From NCBI RefSeq assembly GCF_003992315.1, contig NZ_RQVE01000002.1, positions 124,001 to 188,000 on the forward strand: a stretch of DNA of 64,000 bases. The letters are read 5' to 3'. Positions 16,428-26,402 of the stretch are shown here, one piece after another. Within the stretch, counting starts at the first letter, position 1. The number at the start of each line of letters is the position of its first letter. The notes below the pieces were generated by a model. That model saw only the letters and a list, made by a program, of their open reading frames with translations. It searched no databases and was not told where the DNA came from. Both the position numbers and the translations under genes were made by a program. The stretch comes from Veillonella sp. 3891 (GTDB taxonomy: Bacteria; Bacillota; Negativicutes; Veillonellales; Veillonellaceae).

Positions 16428-18733
16428 AGTAATGCCTTTTCTAATACTTCTTCCATCGTTTTCACAGGAGTAATGATCAATCCTTCTTTGACGATATCTG
16501 GTAAGTCTTGAATATCCTTTTTATTGCCTTCTGGAATGAGTACTTCTTTCACTCCATAGCGAAGAGCCGCTAATAATTTTTCTTTCAAACCACCAATTGG
16601 CAATACTCTACCACGTAAAGTAATTTCGCCAGTCATAGCAATGTCTGATCGCACTTTTTTACCGGTTAAAGCAGATACAATAGCCAAGGTCATCGTAATC
16701 CCCGCAGATGGGCCATCTTTAGGGGTAGCCCCTTCTGGTAAATGCACATGAATATCCAGTTCCTTGTGGAATTTTTCTGGCAATTTCAATTCTTTTTGAC
16801 GATGACGAATGTAGGACATAGCCGCTTGACCAGATTCTTGCATCACTTTGCCTAAGCTACCAGTCAAACTTAATTTGCCGGTTCCTTGCATTGTTGTCGC
16901 TTCACATGGTAAGACAACTCCACCTACGGAAGTCCAAGCTAAACCATATACAAGTCCAACTTGCGCTTGTTTCTCTCGAGATTCTTCCACAAATTTAGGC
17001 GTGCCTAGATAATCTTCCAAATTTTTCACCGTTACTTTAGGTGCTTTTTCACCTTCCGTAACCACAGCAAATGCCAATTTACGGCAAATTTTAGCAATTG
17101 TTTTTTCTAAGGTACGCACACCAGCTTCACGAGTATATTCGGAAATCACACGTTTTAACACAGCATCTGAAAGTTTCACACTGTGACCTTCTAAACCATG
17201 TTTCTCAATTTGTTTTGGCACTAAGTAACGTTTAGCAATTTCTAATTTTTCTTCCTCTGTATAGCTGCTGAGTTCAATGATTTCCATACGATCCAATAGT
17301 GGTCTAGGAATATTACCCGCTACATTGGCAGTAGTAATCCAGAATACATCAGAGAAATCAAATGGAATTTCAATGTAATGGTCACTGAATGTGCTATTTT
17401 GTTCAGGATCTAACACTTCTAATAAAGCAGATGATGGATCCCCTTTATAATCAGATGCCAATTTATCAATTTCATCAAGCAAAAATACAGGATTACGAGT
17501 ACCTGCATTTTTTAGCCCTTGGATCATACGACCTGGCAAGGCTCCTACATAGGTACGACGATGGCCGCGAATTTCAGCTTCATCACGGACACCACCTAAG
17601 GAGGCACGGATAAATTTACGATTCATAGCTTTTGCAATGGAGCTTGCTAAAGATGTTTTACCTACCCCTGGTGGTCCTACTAAACATAATATGGAGCCGC
17701 CTTGTTTACCAGATAACTTGCGAACTGCTAAAAATTCTAGAATGCGTTTCTTAATTTTTTCCAAACCATAATGGTCACCGTCAAGTACATCGCTAGCTTC
17801 TTTCAATTCTAACCGATCATCAGACAAAGTATTCCAAGGTAATTGCAATAACCAATCAATATAATTACGCAAAATATTGGATTCGGGCATCATTTGTGGC
17901 ATACGACTATAGCGAGTAATCTCTTTGTCGATACGTGTATGGATATCCTCTGGTAATTCTAACTTTGCCAGCTGTTCCCGTAATTCTTCTGCCTCTTGAT
18001 CAGGGTCCATTTTATCCCCTAATTCATCGTGGATAATACGGATTTTTTCACGTAAGAAATATTCCTTTTGTGCTTTTTCCATAGATTGACGCACTTGGTT
18101 ATTAATGGAATTTTCCATATCCGAGATTTGTAGTTCTGTATTCAATACACCTACAACCATATTCAAACGTCGATTTACGGATAACTCTTCTAAAATATTT
18201 TGGCGCACTTTCAATTGGATAGGCACGAGGAATGCCACTTGGTCCGCCCATTCACTAGCATCTGAGCTTCCCAAAACATGATCTAATCCTTCATCTGTAT
18301 TGGGCTTAAGCACCTCTACCCATTGTGCAAATTTAGTTTGCAAGATACGTCGATATGCTTCTTCTTCCATCGGATCTTCATGAAGAGTCTCCAACGGAGT
18401 TACTGTTACTTCATAAAATGGATCTGTACCTAAAATAGCGTCTAGCTTAACACGGCTTACGCCTTCTACTAAAATACGAACCACTCCCCCTGGTAAGCGG
18501 AGCATTTGATTTATTTTAACAATCGTCCCAACTTGGTATACTTCTTCCAAGGTAGGAGTTTCGATATTTTCATCTTTCTGAGCAGTAACCACCAAATATT
18601 GGTCTTTATCCATAGCTGCTTTTACAGCCTGTACCGATGTGGTACGACCAATATCTAATTGTGTCACTACTTTGGGAAATACAACAATTCCACGTAGGGG
18701 AACCATCGGTAATGTCATAGGTTTAGTTTCCAT
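16424..18733 (-). CDS. lon: ATP-dependent protease La
   Basis: A homo-oligomeric AAA+ serine protease degrading misfolded and regulatory proteins in the cytosol. The N-terminal substrate-binding domain begins [12 protein letters not shown], Walker A GPPGVGKT is at residues 353-360 and Walker B follows in VFLLDEIDK. The Ser-Lys dyad is S676 (in PKDGPSAG) and K717 (in GGLKEKLL). At 769 residues it has full length. A terminator separates it from clpX, so it probably has its own promoter or receives read-through. Coupled to engB. Confidence 0.97.
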   Translation of the reverse strand: METKPMTLPMVPLRGIVVFPKVVTQLDIGRTTSVQAVKAAMDKDQYLVVTAQKDENIETPTLEEVYQVGTIVKINQMLRLPGGVVRILVEGVSRVKLDAILGTDPFYEVTVTPLETLHEDPMEEEAYRRILQTKFAQWVEVLKPNTDEGLDHVLGSSDASEWADQVAFLVPIQLKVRQNILEELSVNRRLNMVVGVLNTELQISDMENSINNQVRQSMEKAQKEYFLREKIRIIHDELGDKMDPDQEAEELREQLAKLELPEDIHTRIDKEITRYSRMPQMMPESNILRNYIDWLLQLPWNTLSDDRLELKEASDVLDGDHYGLEKIKKRILEFLAVRKLSGKQGGSILCLVGPPGVGKTSLASSIAKAMNRKFIRASLGGVRDEAEIRGHRRTYVGALPGRMIQGLKNAGTRNPVFLLDEIDKLASDYKGDPSSALLEVLDPEQNSTFSDHYIEIPFDFSDVFWITTANVAGNIPRPLLDRMEIIELSSYTEEEKLEIAKRYLVPKQIEKHGLEGHSVKLSDAVLKRVISEYTREAGVRTLEKTIAKICRKLAFAVVTEGEKAPKVTVKNLEDYLGTPKFVEESREKQAQVGLVYGLAWTSVGGVVLPCEATTMQGTGKLSLTGSLGKVMQESGQAAMSYIRHRQKELKLPEKFHKELDIHVHLPEGATPKDGPSAGITMTLAIVSALTGKKVRSDIAMTGEITLRGRVLPIGGLKEKLLAALRYGVKEVLIPEGNKKDIQDLPDIVKEGLIITPVKTMEEVLEKALL

Positions 18734-18758
18734 TGAACCTCCCAGTACTATATTATAA

Positions 18759-18793
18759 AAAGAAACCCATTCCGCCTTTGAAATGAGTTTCTT
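18759..18793 (-). terminator. Terminator between clpX and lon
   Basis: On the minus strand AGAAACTCATT pairs with AATGGGTTTCT (one mismatch) and is followed by a T-run. It is located 33 nt after the clpX stop. Confidence 0.75.
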
Positions 18794-18825
18794 TGCCTTT
18801 ACTATCTGATTGCTTCAGCGTGGAC

Positions 18826-20049
18826 TCATTTATTGAGTATTGGCTCTTCTTCGCCACGAACCGCTTTGTCTGTTACAATGCATTCTTTTACATCTTTCAT
18901 AGATGGTACTTCATACATCACACGTTTCATAACTTTTTCGATAATGGCCCGTAATCCGCGTGCTCCCGTATTGCGTTCCAAGGCTTCTTTCGCAATCTCA
19001 CGGAGTGCATCTGATTCAAAGACTAATTTCACATCATCTAAAGACAGCATTTTTTCATATTGCTTAGTCAATGCATTTTTAGGCTCTGTTAAAATTTTGA
19101 TCAATGCCTCTTCATCAAGTGGGCTGAGCGTAACCATCACTGGCAATCGTCCGATAAATTCAGGTATTAACCCGAATTTTTGTAAGTCTTCTGGCACAAC
19201 TTCTTTCAAAATAGAGGCTACATCTTTTTCCTCTTTCTTTTGAATATCTGCACCAAAACCTAATGTTTTCTTCGCAGTTCGCTTCGTGATTACTTTGTCC
19301 ATACCATCAAAAGCACCACCGCAAATAAACAAGATATTTGTTGTATCTAAATGTAACATCTCTTGATTAGGATGCTTCCGCCCTCCTTGTGGTGGTACAG
19401 AGGCTACTGTTCCTTCTAGGATCTTCAGTAATGCTTGTTGTACACCCTCGCCAGATACATCGCGAGTAATGGACGGATTTTCTGATTTACGAGCAATTTT
19501 ATCGATTTCATCAATGTAGATGATACCTCGTTCAGCTAGCTCTATATCATGGTCGGCGGCTTGAATCAATTTGAGGAGAATGTTTTCTACATCTTCCCCT
19601 ACATAGCCTGCCTCTGTCAAACTAGTAGCATCTGCCATGGCAAATGGTACTTGTAACATTTTTGCTAATGTTTGAGCCAATAATGTCTTGCCACTACCTG
19701 TAGGACCAATGAATAATACATTGGATTTTTGCAGTTCTACATCATCGATGACATTATCATGTTGCAAACGTTTGTAATGATTATATACGGCTACAGACAA
19801 GGAAATTTTAGCATCATCTTGACCAATCACGTATTGATCAAGATGAGCTTTAATTTCTTTTGGAGTCGGGATATCGTTTAAATCAAACGCTTCCGGTAGT
19901 TCTTCAATTTTGTCTTCATCAATAATATGCTGGCATACATCAATACATTCATTGCAAATGAACACATTAGGACCTGCTATCAATCGTTCGACTTCTGTTT
20001 CTGCTCTACCGCAAAAATTACAACGTCTTTCTTTATCGTCTTTATTCAA
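18826..20049 (-). CDS. clpX: ATP-dependent Clp protease ATP-binding subunit ClpX
   Basis: AAA+ unfoldase that feeds substrates into ClpP. The N-terminal zinc-binding domain has the C4 pattern CNFCGR...CNEC (residues 10-13 and 32-35). Walker A GPTGSGKT, Walker [10 protein letters not shown] and the ClpP-docking IGF-type loop region (LGFGADIQ) are visible. At 407 residues it has normal length. It follows clpP at 12 nt, the standard tig-clpP-clpX order. Confidence 0.97.
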   Translation of the reverse strand: MNKDDKERRCNFCGRAETEVERLIAGPNVFICNECIDVCQHIIDEDKIEELPEAFDLNDIPTPKEIKAHLDQYVIGQDDAKISLSVAVYNHYKRLQHDNVIDDVELQKSNVLFIGPTGSGKTLLAQTLAKMLQVPFAMADATSLTEAGYVGEDVENILLKLIQAADHDIELAERGIIYIDEIDKIARKSENPSITRDVSGEGVQQALLKILEGTVASVPPQGGRKHPNQEMLHLDTTNILFICGGAFDGMDKVITKRTAKKTLGFGADIQKKEEKDVASILKEVVPEDLQKFGLIPEFIGRLPVMVTLSPLDEEALIKILTEPKNALTKQYEKMLSLDDVKLVFESDALREIAKEALERNTGARGLRAIIEKVMKRVMYEVPSMKDVKECIVTDKAVRGEEEPILNK

Positions 20050-20061
20050 ACCCCTGTCTCC

Positions 20062-20661
20062 TTATTTTTCTGTTGAGGATGGACGAGTCAATACTTCATC
20101 AATCAAACCATATGCTTTTGCATCTTCTGCAGACATGAAATTATCACGATCTGTATCTTGTGCAATCACTTCTATTGGTTGACCTGTATGATGTGCTAAC
20201 ACGCCATTCAATTCTTCTCGTAACCGCAATATTTCACGAGCGTGAATTTCAATTTCAGACGCTTGCCCTTGAACACCACCCAATGGTTGGTGAATCATAA
20301 TGCGAGAGTGTGGCAACGCATAGCGTTTGCCAGGGGCTCCCGCTGTAAGCAACAAGGAACCCATACTAGCCGCTGAGCCTACGCAAATTGTAGACACATC
20401 AGGTTTAATGTACTGCATAGTATCATAAATCGCCATACCAGCCGTTACCACACCACCTGGGCTATTAATGTACAAGTGAATATCTTTATCTGGATCTTCC
20501 GATTCTAAGAATAGCAATTGAGCTACGATACTGTTGGCAACTGTATCATCAATAGGACCGCTCAATAGAATGATTCGATCTTTTAATAGACGAGAATAAA
20601 TATCGTAGGAGCGCTCACCACGACCAGTTTGCTCTACCACGATTGGCACATACATAGACAT
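20062..20661 (-). CDS. clpP: ATP-dependent Clp protease proteolytic subunit
   Basis: Serine peptidase that forms the tetradecameric chamber used by ClpX. The catalytic Ser is S99 (GSAASMG), His is H124 (IMIHQP) and the Asp lies in the [13 protein letters not shown] segment. The N-terminal start [21 protein letters not shown] is typical. It has 199 residues and sits between tig (34 nt upstream) and clpX. Confidence 0.97.
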   Translation of the reverse strand: MSMYVPIVVEQTGRGERSYDIYSRLLKDRIILLSGPIDDTVANSIVAQLLFLESEDPDKDIHLYINSPGGVVTAGMAIYDTMQYIKPDVSTICVGSAASMGSLLLTAGAPGKRYALPHSRIMIHQPLGGVQGQASEIEIHAREILRLREELNGVLAHHTGQPIEVIAQDTDRDNFMSAEDAKAYGLIDEVLTRPSSTEK

Positions 20662-20695
20662 CTAACACCTCTTATACATGTACCTGCATTAGCAA

Positions 20696-22024
20696 TTATT
20701 CAGCTTTTTCAGCACCTTTAGCATTCTCAATAATGAAACGAGCTGCTTTTTTGCGTGCTACGGAACTTGCTAACATAGATACACGACCTTCTTTTACAAT
20801 GATATCGTATACTTCTTTAGGGTCAGCACCGAATTGTTGGGACATAGCAAAGATTTCATAGTTCATGTCTTCAGGAGTAACTTGAACGTTTTCTGCTTTT
20901 GCAATTTCATCTAATACTAAGTCAGCGCGAACGTTTTCAGCGGCTGCTGCTTTATTTTCTTCACGTAATTCTTCAATAGTTTTGTTGGAAAATTTCAAGT
21001 AGTCTTCTAATTTCAAGCCACGACCTTCAAGGTTCATTGCTAATTCTTGAACCATTTGTTCAGCGCGGTCTTCGATCATGACTTCAGGGATATCTACTGT
21101 TGCATTTTTAACAGCTAATTCCACTAAACCTGCATTGTATGCATCGATAGCACGACGTGCTGCATCATCTTCCATACGTTTGCGAAGATCTGCTACAAAT
21201 TCTTCTGCTGTATTGTAAGATGGTTCAGTTTTACCTTGACCAACAGATACGGAACGTACGAATTCATCAGTGATTTCTGGTAATTCTTTACGTTTAATAT
21301 CATGGATATGGCATTCAAATTTTGCTTCTTTACCAGCTAATTCTGCTACGAAGTAATCTTCTGGGAAAGATACAGTAACAGTTACATCTTCACCAGCTTT
21401 GTGACCAATTAATTGGTCTTCAAAGCCAGGGATGAAGCTACCGGAACCGATTTGCAATGGATAGGATTTGCCTTCACCACCATCAAATGCTTCGCCATCG
21501 ATGAAGCCTTTGAAATCAATTGTGGCAAAGTCATCGTTTTGTACAGTTGCATCTTCTGGAGCTGCTACCATTTTAGCTTGTTGGCTACGGATATTGTTTA
21601 ATTGTTCTTCTACTTGCTCATCAGTGATAGTAGCATCTTGTTTTTCAACTTCTAAGCCTTTGTAGTCACCCAAAGTTACTTCTGGTTGTTTTACTACTGT
21701 TGCTTTGAAGATTAAATCTTTACCTTCTTCAAATTGTTCACGTTCAATTTCTGGGTTGCTAACAGGAACGATTTCGTTTTCACGAAGTGCTTCTGTGTAA
21801 GCACGACCTGCTAATAATTCAAACGCTTCTTCAGCGATAGCTTCTTTACCATAGTTCATTTCCAAAACTTTACGAGGTGCTTTACCTTTACGGAAGCCTG
21901 GAATGTTAACTTGGCCAGCGATGCGTTTTACAGCTTGCGCAAAGCCTTTTTTCACATCTTCCGCTGGAATTTCGATTGTAATAGATACCTTGTGCTGATC
22001 AACAGCAGTTACAGTTGCTTTCAT
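20696..22024 (-). CDS. tig: Trigger factor
   Basis: Ribosome-associated chaperone with peptidyl-prolyl isomerase activity. The N-terminal ribosome-binding signature GFRKGKAPRKVLE (residues 44-56) is clear. The central FKBP-type domain covers about 150-245 (DDFATIDFKGFIDGEAFDGG), followed by the long helical C-terminal substrate-cradle domain. Length 442. First gene of tig-clpP-clpX, preceded by a strong AAGGAGG ribosome binding site. Confidence 0.96.
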   Translation of the reverse strand: MKATVTAVDQHKVSITIEIPAEDVKKGFAQAVKRIAGQVNIPGFRKGKAPRKVLEMNYGKEAIAEEAFELLAGRAYTEALRENEIVPVSNPEIEREQFEEGKDLIFKATVVKQPEVTLGDYKGLEVEKQDATITDEQVEEQLNNIRSQQAKMVAAPEDATVQNDDFATIDFKGFIDGEAFDGGEGKSYPLQIGSGSFIPGFEDQLIGHKAGEDVTVTVSFPEDYFVAELAGKEAKFECHIHDIKRKELPEITDEFVRSVSVGQGKTEPSYNTAEEFVADLRKRMEDDAARRAIDAYNAGLVELAVKNATVDIPEVMIEDRAEQMVQELAMNLEGRGLKLEDYLKFSNKTIEELREENKAAAAENVRADLVLDEIAKAENVQVTPEDMNYEIFAMSQQFGADPKEVYDIIVKEGRVSMLASSVARKKAARFIIENAKGAEKAE

Positions 22025-22123
22025 GAAAGTATTTCCTCCTTAGGGTATAATGCACCCAAATTATAAGTTTTAATATTGCATTTTTAATATTATCATAAAG
22101 TCGTCAATCGTGCAATTATTTCC

Positions 22124-22585
22124 CTATTTACCTTGTTCTTCAGCGATAAGTTTCATGATATCATGACGGCTTACCATACCAATCAAATGATACGCATCAT
22201 CAACAACTGGTAAGTTTTTCAAATGTTTTTCTACCATAGCCCCTACAGTTACTTCTACCTCGGCATCTGCATAGGCCGTAATCACTTCTGTAGTCATGAT
22301 TTCTTCTACATGAGTAGCCATCAATTTTTTGAATTGTCCATCGTATTCACCGATACCACCATAGTAAATGTTAGCACCTAAAATATTGATGTAATGTGGC
22401 GCATGAGGACGAACTTTTTTATACAACAAATCCCCTTCTGATACAATGCCAATCAACTTGTTATCTTCATCTACTACAGCAATAGCTGTTAAATTGTGTT
22501 TCACCATCAATTTAGCTACATTCGTAATCTGTTCATCTTTACCAACAGTAATTGGGTATTTGTTCATAATTTCTTGTAATGTCAT
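22124..22585 (-). CDS. Tandem CBS-domain protein
   Basis: A 153-residue protein made almost entirely of two CBS units (about residues 7-57 and 91-148), a fold that binds adenosyl nucleotides and acts as a regulatory module. VVDEDNKLIGIVSEGDLL and VVDDAYHLIGMVSRHDIM are the paired signature ends. A short insertion between the units contains IYYGGIGEYDGQFKKL. There is no catalytic domain, so it probably regulates a partner protein. It follows the tail-anchored protein gene by 12 nt. Confidence 0.88.
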   Translation of the reverse strand: MTLQEIMNKYPITVGKDEQITNVAKLMVKHNLTAIAVVDEDNKLIGIVSEGDLLYKKVRPHAPHYINILGANIYYGGIGEYDGQFKKLMATHVEEIMTTEVITAYADAEVEVTVGAMVEKHLKNLPVVDDAYHLIGMVSRHDIMKLIAEEQGK

Positions 22586-22597
22586 AGTGAGTTCCTC

Positions 22598-23497
22598 CTA
22601 TTTCATATATACATAGGCAGCAAAGATAGCAATGACTATCGCTGTCACAACCAAAATGGCAGTTAAGCTTTTACGGTTACCACCATCGCCCCCTTCATGA
22701 GTACCAATGTGATTTCCTTCTTCATCATAAGCATGACGATATTGACCTTCTAAATCTTCATAATCTGTCACATCTTCGACTTTTGCTTGTTGGCGCAATT
22801 CTTGTAATCGTTTTCTACGTTCTTCTACATCGCTAGCTACAGAATGGACCTGTACTTTCATCACATCTTCTCGCAATCCTTCTAGACGAGGCACCATTAA
22901 TTGCAACCGTTCTACCAAAGACTTATTAATTTCTACGCAAGAACTCAGTGCTGTTTGATGTAAAAGTAACATATGCACCACATCTTCTTCCGAAGCGCTT
23001 GCGTCACCGGCTACCCCTGATTTCACAAATTCTGTTTCTTTCGAAAGTATCTCAACCACGGTAGAAATATAATAATCTAGACGATCAAAAATCTTATTTA
23101 GTTCTACATTCTGTTCTAGCAATTCTTGTTTACGATGCAATAAATACACTGGATTACCGCCAGATGTCTCCATTTGTTGAATCATATTTGCCATATCTAT
23201 GTAGGTATCTAATACAGTACATACTGTATCTGTCACATTCGTATATTCTCCTATACTATCTGACACCATATGACGACGTTCTTCTAAGGACTCTAATTGC
23301 CCCTTCTCTTCTAATTCGACAAAGAGTGCCTCATATCCTTGTACCAATCCCTGTATTTCATTTTGAATCGCAAGAATATCTTCTTTTCCTTCTGTTAATT
23401 CCGTAGTATAGTGCCTCACAAATTCCGGATCTTCTATGGACAATTCCTGCATATCTGCCGACACATAAGTAATTCCTTTTTCAATTGCACTTGCCAT
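22598..23497 (-). CDS. Predicted tail-anchored coiled-coil membrane protein of unknown function
   Basis: I do not recognise the family. The predicted 299-residue protein is acidic and helical. It contains long heptad-like stretches (for example the ELEEKGQLESLEERR and VEERRKRLQELRQQ regions), then a low-complexity acidic and glycine linker (DEEGNHIGTHEGGDGGN). One C-terminal helix, LTAILVVTAIVIAIFAAYVYM, has almost nothing after it. No signal peptide is visible, so the bulk should face the cytoplasm. The start is at 23497, where AAGGAG precedes the ATG; the longer in-frame extension to 23575 would overlap rlmH and lacks such a site. It lies in the rlmH-CBS gene run. Confidence 0.75.
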   Translation of the reverse strand: MASAIEKGITYVSADMQELSIEDPEFVRHYTTELTEGKEDILAIQNEIQGLVQGYEALFVELEEKGQLESLEERRHMVSDSIGEYTNVTDTVCTVLDTYIDMANMIQQMETSGGNPVYLLHRKQELLEQNVELNKIFDRLDYYISTVVEILSKETEFVKSGVAGDASASEEDVVHMLLLHQTALSSCVEINKSLVERLQLMVPRLEGLREDVMKVQVHSVASDVEERRKRLQELRQQAKVEDVTDYEDLEGQYRHAYDEEGNHIGTHEGGDGGNRKSLTAILVVTAIVIAIFAAYVYMK

Positions 23498-23510
23498 GCA
23501 TATCTCCTTC

Positions 23511-23990
23511 CTACCAATGATAAGGTTCATTCCGATTAATTTTACAAGCTCTATATAATTGTTCCACCAGTACAAGTCGCACCATCTGATGGGTGAAAGT
23601 CATAGGGCTAATGGATAATTTCCACTGTGCCCGTTGTCGTAATTCTTCTGCCACCCCAAAGGCGCCACCAATACAGAATACCATCTCGCTATGGCCTTGC
23701 ACTTCTAATTCACTAATTCGTTTTGCCAAGTCTTCAGAACTCATTTGTTTTCCATATACATCTAGCAATACCACAAAGGATTGTGGTGTACAATATTTGA
23801 GCAATCGCTGCCCTTCATCATAGAGGGCTTTTTGCTTATCTGATGGACTTGGCTTATCTCCTAATTTACTTTCTGGTAGCTCTGTAATAGTGATGCCCCC
23901 ATACGGTTGCACTCGCTTAACAAATTCTGCCACCCCTTCTCGTAAATAAGGTTCTTTTAACTTTCCTATACAATAGATAGAAAATTTCAT
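23511..23990 (-). CDS. rlmH: 23S rRNA (pseudouridine1915-N3)-methyltransferase
   Basis: SPOUT-class enzyme modifying the tip of helix 69 in 23S rRNA. The 159-residue length, the FCIGGAFGVAEELR cofactor-binding knot and the C-terminal TFTHQMVRLVLVEQLYRACKI...YHW ending are diagnostic. It follows walJ by 47 nt, a partnership frequent in Firmicutes. Confidence 0.96.
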   Translation of the reverse strand: MKFSIYCIGKLKEPYLREGVAEFVKRVQPYGGITITELPESKLGDKPSPSDKQKALYDEGQRLLKYCTPQSFVVLLDVYGKQMSSEDLAKRISELEVQGHSEMVFCIGGAFGVAEELRQRAQWKLSISPMTFTHQMVRLVLVEQLYRACKINRNEPYHW

Positions 23991-24037
23991 AGATTCCTAT
24001 CTCCTAAAACCTTCAATACATGCCAATCTAAGACTCT

Positions 24038-24850
24038 TTATATATCACGAGATACACCAATGGAAGTATACTTTTTGGGATCTCCATGATACGCCGTAAA
24101 CCCTTCTTGACCTTGTGTATGGCACCAAGCTAACAAGCGATCTGATAGCTGCTCTACTAAATGGAGCGAATTATTTTGCTCGGAACGATGAGCAAAGACC
24201 ACTTCCATCCCCTTAGGTCGTCTTAGGGCTGATAACACTTTCATGGCTGTTACATTACACAAATGTCCTGATTGACCTTTTACACGACGCTTTAAATCTG
24301 GTGAGTACGGTCCATAGAGCAACATCTGTTCATCATAGTTCGCTTCCAAGACCAACAAATCTGTATCATGCAGATGCGCTAACATTTCCTTTGATACCAT
24401 ACCTGTATCTGTTAGCAAAGCTGCTTTTGTGTGCCCTTTATAACAAGTGACTCCTATCGGGTCCACCGCATCATGGCTAGTAGAAAATGGTTGTAATACC
24501 ATATCCCCTATGGTCACTTCTTTCGTCCCTAACGTTTGAAAGCACTCCGCAGATACGCTAAATTTATCCATAAGGCGCCGTGCTGTATTAGGTCTTGTGA
24601 TAATGGGTAAGCCCATTTGTTTAATCATTTGAGGCACCCCTGCAATATGATCAGAATGTTCATGGGTAATGACAATCCCTTCGACTATATGCTTTGGTAT
24701 CTCTAAATCTTGTAAGGCATTCGTAATACGTCGGCAACTAATGCCTGCATCAATAATCACTGCACTGCGAGAACTGCGAATAATGGTGCAATTCCCTTTA
24801 CTACCGCTAGCTACGACATGAACTTGTAATTCTTTTTCTTCCAATGTCAT
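24038..24850 (-). CDS. walJ: MBL-fold metallo-hydrolase, WalJ/YycJ type
   Basis: A metallo-beta-lactamase-fold protein with the dinuclear metal motif THEHSDHI and a downstream GHLCNVTA segment supplying further ligands. YycJ/WalJ proteins resemble 5'-to-3' exonuclease-like MBL proteins and have been linked to cell-wall and DNA-repair coordination in Firmicutes. The substrate here is inferred only. At 270 residues it has normal length. It starts 7 nt after the RuBisCO-like gene and precedes rlmH. Confidence 0.88.
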   Translation of the reverse strand: MTLEEKELQVHVVASGSKGNCTIIRSSRSAVIIDAGISCRRITNALQDLEIPKHIVEGIVITHEHSDHIAGVPQMIKQMGLPIITRPNTARRLMDKFSVSAECFQTLGTKEVTIGDMVLQPFSTSHDAVDPIGVTCYKGHTKAALLTDTGMVSKEMLAHLHDTDLLVLEANYDEQMLLYGPYSPDLKRRVKGQSGHLCNVTAMKVLSALRRPKGMEVVFAHRSEQNNSLHLVEQLSDRLLAWCHTQGQEGFTAYHGDPKKYTSIGVSRDI

Positions 24851-24857
24851 ATGTCTC

Positions 24858-25970
24858 CTAGCTTCTTTCTAATACATCTATGAAAGCTTTCATATTGTCT
24901 GTTAAATCGGGTCCTCGTCGGAACATATCGCCCCCTACAAGGAACATCGTATCTGTACCGTAAATGCTCACCAATTCTGGTAATCGAGCCTCAGTTACAC
25001 CCCCACCTGGAGCTGGGCAAGATGCTTTGATAGTTGCCAATGATTTTCGATTGGCATCACAAATTTGACGGCATAATTCCGGTTTGAATGTAAATCGCCC
25101 ACCGTAGGATACGAAAATATTCATATCACCGCCGAAGATACGTGGTAATAAGCCCATCCAAATGGTAGCTGCAATGCCCGATGTACCTGGTAATGTGAAT
25201 CCACCCATCATAGCAGGATGTACAATTAATGGCAGGTTCAGTGAATCATCCGTAGCCAACCGATGGAGCCAACCAAATCCGATTAAGGACGGAGCCACCA
25301 TGAGAGCCGTAGCACCCACTTCTTTTACATAATGGGCCCGTTCTAATACATCTGTGCCATCCCCAGATACATTCGCTGCATAGAGGGTATGATGACCACT
25401 TTTAGCATTCGCCTCTTGCACCGCATGAGCACATCGTGACACACGATCTTTGAAAGGCGAAAAGGATTGATTCGTCAATCCATGGTCATCCTTGATCACA
25501 TCCGCACCGCCCATGGTGTAAGCATGGCACATGCGAGCCAATTCTTCATTGGGCGTGCCCATGGGTTTAATCACAGCTTGAATCATAGGCCGAGTTGGGG
25601 TCTGGCATAATTCTCGAATGCCAGCTAATCCAAACTTAGGACCTTTAAACACGTCTAACAAACTAGGGCTAAACTCAATATCTACTATCCAAATATGTGG
25701 TTGCAAGGAAGAGTTGCCAAAGACTACATTTAAAAACTGTGTCACTTCCAGACCTGATGTCTCCACCGGGTAGGCAATCTTTGCCCAAAAACAATCTTCT
25801 TTTTCTTCTAACGAAAGCAATTGTCCCACCATATGACGGCGTGGATCGCTTTCGCCTAATAATTCGTAAGGAAATTCAATAGTTTGCTCCACCTGTATGG
25901 ACCAAGCCACTTGCTTCGCCTCTTCATAGGTGGGAACATGCAATGCATAGGTAACGGAAAATGTTTCCAT
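24858..25970 (-). CDS. RuBisCO-like protein (form IV type), function unassigned
   Basis: A 370-residue homologue of the RuBisCO large subunit. The N-terminal domain covers about residues 1-115 and the TIM-barrel domain the rest. K135 (in AVIKPMG) matches the conserved barrel Lys. K160-D161-D162 match the metal and carbamate site, but the following residue is H163 where RuBisCO has Glu. The loop-6 Lys region is replaced by SYGGRF (288-293), and the HR motif is HP (251-252). PGGG (321-324) and GGD (346-348) remain for phosphate binding. I infer an enolase- or isomerase-type RLP, not a carboxylase. The start is set by AAAGGAG before the ATG at 25970. It heads the walJ-rlmH gene run and is divergent from an aminotransferase. 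Confidence 0.87.
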   Translation of the reverse strand: METFSVTYALHVPTYEEAKQVAWSIQVEQTIEFPYELLGESDPRRHMVGQLLSLEEKEDCFWAKIAYPVETSGLEVTQFLNVVFGNSSLQPHIWIVDIEFSPSLLDVFKGPKFGLAGIRELCQTPTRPMIQAVIKPMGTPNEELARMCHAYTMGGADVIKDDHGLTNQSFSPFKDRVSRCAHAVQEANAKSGHHTLYAANVSGDGTDVLERAHYVKEVGATALMVAPSLIGFGWLHRLATDDSLNLPLIVHPAMMGGFTLPGTSGIAATIWMGLLPRIFGGDMNIFVSYGGRFTFKPELCRQICDANRKSLATIKASCPAPGGGVTEARLPELVSIYGTDTMFLVGGDMFRRGPDLTDNMKAFIDVLERS

Positions 25971-26036
25971 CGATAACTCCTTTCCCATCATTACAACTGT
26001 ATCTATTCTATCTTGTGAGTTTTTATGTGAAAGTCA

Positions 26037-26059
26037 GTTACAACCTCTTAGGTTGTAAC
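26037..26059. other. Perfect 10-bp hairpin upstream of the RuBisCO-like gene
   Basis: GTTACAACCT and AGGTTGTAAC pair perfectly around a 3-nt loop. It lies 67 nt before the RLP start. It could be an operator or an RNA leader element; no T-run follows. Confidence 0.6.
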
Positions 26060-26090
26060 AATGCTTAGAGAATATGTCTCTATCTTTATA

Positions 26091-26126
26091 GTATGACATA
26101 AGTTCTGATGAAATGCTATGTCATAC
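26091..26126. other. Inverted repeat with 10-bp perfect arms
   Basis: GTATGACATA (26091-26100) and TATGTCATAC (26117-26126) flank a 16-nt spacer in the intergenic region between the RLP and aminotransferase genes. The spacing suits either a regulator binding site or an RNA stem. Confidence 0.6.
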
Positions 26127-26152
26127 CTACAATTATACACTATATGCAATAA

Positions 26153-26182
26153 AAAAGAACCTCTAATCGACTAGGTTCTTTT
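26153..26182 (+). terminator. Terminator-like hairpin inside a divergent intergenic region
   Basis: AAAAGAACCT pairs with AGGTTCTTTT around a 10-nt loop, with A and T runs on both sides. It lies between two divergent genes, where an ordinary gene-end terminator is not expected. It may end a small RNA or act as an attenuator. Confidence 0.65.
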
Positions 26183-26230
26183 CTAAGAATGTGGTACACT
26201 GTTACTATTGTTAACTCTATCATTATAAAA

Positions 26231-26351
26231 GGTGTTGTTATCCTCTGTATGCATTCTTATAAGTAGTTAATTCTATATAAACTTATTTTATAGCTTGCGA
26301 TCTTCGCAGGACCTCTTATGAGTTAGAGTCCATATCAGGTAATACAACACC
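26231..26351 (+). ncRNA. Candidate structured leader RNA upstream of the aminotransferase gene
   Basis: GGTGTTGT (26231-26238) is perfectly complementary to ACAACACC (26344-26351). The pairing extends inward with bulges (TATCCT with AGGTAAT), enclosing 121 nt. An internal TGCGA-TCT-TCGCA hairpin and ATAAGT/ACTTAT pairing are also visible. It ends about 50 nt before the aminotransferase start. I do not recognise a known riboswitch class; there is no T-box AGGGTGG motif and no SAM-box pattern. Confidence 0.45.
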
Positions 26352-26402
26352 CATGACATTTGACATAGAGATACATGCATCATGTATCAGAAAGGACAAC
26401 TT

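Noticed and set aside
26231-26351. Known riboswitch (SAM, T-box, preQ1) or 6S RNA upstream of the aminotransferase
   Set aside because: None of the consensus motifs I know for these classes was found; it is kept only as an unclassified structured candidate.
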